Below are positions 49,699 through 51,034 of a DNA stretch of 51,034 bases, in pieces. How positions within the stretch are numbered: position 1 is the first letter of the stretch; each line of letters starts with the position of its first letter. A program made the position numbers and the translations under genes. Below the pieces are notes generated by a model. That model was not told where the DNA came from. It saw only the letters and a list, made by a program, of their open reading frames with translations, and ran no database searches. Location of the stretch: assembly GCF_022548875.1 (NCBI RefSeq), contig NZ_JAKZEW010000032.1:1-51034 (forward strand). Reading direction: 5' to 3'. Source of the DNA: Glycomyces sp. L485. Its GTDB lineage: Bacteria; Actinomycetota; Actinomycetes; Mycobacteriales; Micromonosporaceae.

Positions 49699-51009
49699 CT
49701 AGGACACGACGATGTCGATGGCGGATCGGACACGGGCTTCGAGCTCGTCGAGCCCTTGGGTATCCGGCGCGTCGATGTAGAAGGTGACGGCGCGGTCGTC
49801 CGAGGAGCGCAGCGGCTCGAGGCGGGTGCCTTTCTCCTTGTGCACGAAGACGGCGCGGAGGCTCGGGGCGTCGTCGGGTCCTCCGGGTTCGAGGCGGGGC
49901 CACAGGTCGGTCTCGCCGATCCACGATGCGGTGACGCCGGGCCAGTCGAGCCTGACGTCCTCGAGGACGCCGAGGGGGTGTTCGAGGTAGACCTGGCGGG
50001 CGACTCGGGCGGGCCGCGGGTAGTCGGCCCGCTCGCCGAGGGCGATGCGGATGATCTGGTCTTCGAGCGGCAGACCGGTGGCGAGCTCGTAGAGCGGGAG
50101 CAGGCCGTCGCCCGGTGTGCGGGCGGCGATCTCCATCAGGCGCGGCGTGCCGGTGTCGTCGAGGCGCCATTCGGAATGGGTGATGCCGTCCGCGAATCCG
50201 AGCCGGTCGAGGACCTCGGCGTTGGCGTCGAGGAGGGCTCGGTCGGCGGGGCCGGTGCCTCCGACGGTGTGGGACAGCTCCACGAAGGCGCGGCTGTGGG
50301 TGTCGGTGGTGGTCTTGGCGGTGACCGACGCGAAGACGCGCCGCCGGTCCTGGCTGAGGGTCTCGACCGAGTACTCGGGACCGGTGATCTTCTGCTCGAT
50401 GAGGACGGTCTCGTGGTCGGGGTACGCGGAGAGTTCGCGGGCGATGTCGGCGGGGCTGTCGGCGGTCACGACGCCGGAGGAGGAGTGGCGGGTGGCCGGC
50501 TTGAGCACCGCCGGGTACTCGATCGCGGCGGGGTCGAGTCGGTCCCGGTCGGAGGGCGGGACGATGAGCGAAGCGGGGCTGTGACCGTGGAGGTAACAGC
50601 GCTGGAGGTATTTGCTGCGACACACCCGGGTAGCGCGTAGGCCCGGGAACGGCAGGCCGAGGAGGTCGGCGATGATGCCGGTCGGCTCGACGAGGGTCTC
50701 GCCGACGGCGTAGACGCCTTCGACGCGGTAGCGGGCGCGCCAAGCCGTGAACGCGGCGACGACGCCGGGGTTGAAGGAGGCCTCCTTGTCGAGCGAACCG
50801 GTCACGTAGGCAACGTCGTCGATGAGCGAGGCGGGGCCGCTGTCTTGGGCTCGGACGGCCTCGGCGCGGTCACGGAAGCCTTCGGGCGTGACGACGAGGA
50901 TCTTCAGTCCGCGGTCGGCGAGTTCGGTGAGGTAGCGGGGGCTGCGGCAGATCACCCAGAACGCTCCGGTGAGGATGAAGGCCCGGGGCCGGTCGTCGGT
51001 GTGGGTCAT
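49699..51009 (-). CDS. ATP-grasp carboxylate-amine ligase
   Basis: The product has 436 residues from the ATG at 51009, with AGGAAGGA upstream close to the right edge. Visible ATP-grasp elements are YPAVLKPATRHSSSGVV (the first Lys and Ser-rich loop), ETVLIEQKITGPEYSVETLS and THSEWRLDDTGTPRLMEIAARTPGDG, with metal-binding E and N/R residues. It resembles BacD/L-amino-acid ligase-type enzymes that join an amino acid to another amine through an acyl phosphate. It may add a residue to the product or to an intermediate. It is the first gene of the operon inside the window; more genes may lie beyond the right edge. Confidence 0.83.
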   Translation of the reverse strand: MTHTDDRPRAFILTGAFWVICRSPRYLTELADRGLKILVVTPEGFRDRAEAVRAQDSGPASLIDDVAYVTGSLDKEASFNPGVVAAFTAWRARYRVEGVYAVGETLVEPTGIIADLLGLPFPGLRATRVCRSKYLQRCYLHGHSPASLIVPPSDRDRLDPAAIEYPAVLKPATRHSSSGVVTADSPADIARELSAYPDHETVLIEQKITGPEYSVETLSQDRRRVFASVTAKTTTDTHSRAFVELSHTVGGTGPADRALLDANAEVLDRLGFADGITHSEWRLDDTGTPRLMEIAARTPGDGLLPLYELATGLPLEDQIIRIALGERADYPRPARVARQVYLEHPLGVLEDVRLDWPGVTASWIGETDLWPRLEPGGPDDAPSLRAVFVHKEKGTRLEPLRSSDDRAVTFYIDAPDTQGLDELEARVRSAIDIVVS

Positions 51010-51034
51010 CGCTGTCCTTCCTGGTCGGTGGAGT

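Noticed and set aside
35648-51009. Hydroxamate or thiazoline siderophore cluster
   Set aside because: SidA-type hydroxylase plus Cy-type NRPS suggested it at first. The cupin/MetRS-like gene and FAD oxidase directly downstream fit N-N bond formation better, and there is no hydroxamate acyltransferase, salicylate gene, NIS synthetase or siderophore-uptake gene in the window.
1-51034. CRISPR array
   Set aside because: No series of regularly spaced 25-40 bp direct repeats is visible; the only regular repeats are the coding YD repeats and the short CCAAACATGCG copies.

Overview
The window is high-GC DNA with GTG/ATG starts, many 4-bp ATGA/GTGA gene overlaps, SidA-type and NRPS genes, and actinobacterial insertion sequences. 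It comes from a filamentous actinomycete. A Glycomyces/Stackebrandtia-like host would fit, but that is inference; no marker gene is present.

Layout. (1) 1-15.3 kb is a polymorphic-toxin locus read on the minus strand. An FG-GAP surface protein is followed by a 3091-residue RHS/YD-repeat toxin with a C-terminal nuclease domain, then a SUKH/SMI1-type immunity gene. Beyond these lies a second, orphan nuclease tip with its own related immunity gene. The two toxin/immunity modules are separated by an IS701-family transposase remnant that is itself split by an ISAs1-family element. An IS1380 remnant and a gene edge lie at the far left. (2) 15.3-18.35 kb is a mobile-element graveyard: a tyrosine-integrase remnant split by an IS4-family element whose transposase is frameshifted, then ISAs1 and IS3 transposase scraps. 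(3) 18.35-35.35 kb is a candidate RiPP-type (ribosomal peptide) biosynthetic locus that I cannot assign to a known class. A minus-strand operon (JmjC-cupin, MFS exporter, unknown protein, radical SAM/SPASM protein) diverges from a long plus-strand operon. The plus operon starts with a 46-residue acidic peptide behind a palindrome-rich promoter. It continues with an active/inactive M16 peptidase pair, a SagB-like flavoenzyme, a helical protein, a cytosolic subtilase, a GAF protein, two related radical SAM enzymes, a haem-oxygenase-like diiron oxidase candidate, a second 62-residue acidic peptide and a cyclase/ATPase/TPR regulator. The two small peptides share the pentapeptide DVEGH. (4) 35.65-51.0 kb is a minus-strand operon that looks at first like a siderophore cluster. 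It is better read as a hydrazinoacetic-acid pathway: lysine N6-hydroxylase, FAD oxidase and a cupin/MetRS-like hydrazine synthetase (here carrying a C-terminal carrier-protein domain). These are followed by an acyl-AMP ligase, an ACP, a GNAT, a one-module heterocyclization-type NRPS, a C45 acyltransferase/peptidase, a PPTase, a type II thioesterase, an MFS exporter and an ATP-grasp ligase.

How they work together. In region 3 the likely sequence is precursor synthesis, modification by three radical SAM enzymes, the flavoenzyme, the diiron-type enzyme and the cupin, removal of the leader by the M16 and/or subtilisin peptidases, and export by MFS. In region 4, lysine is hydroxylated and joined to glycine through an N-N bond, hydrazinoacetate is released and loaded on a carrier, and the NRPS couples it to an amino acid, probably Cys or a hydroxy amino acid. 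All functional statements rest on reading the translated sequences by eye; no database search was run.
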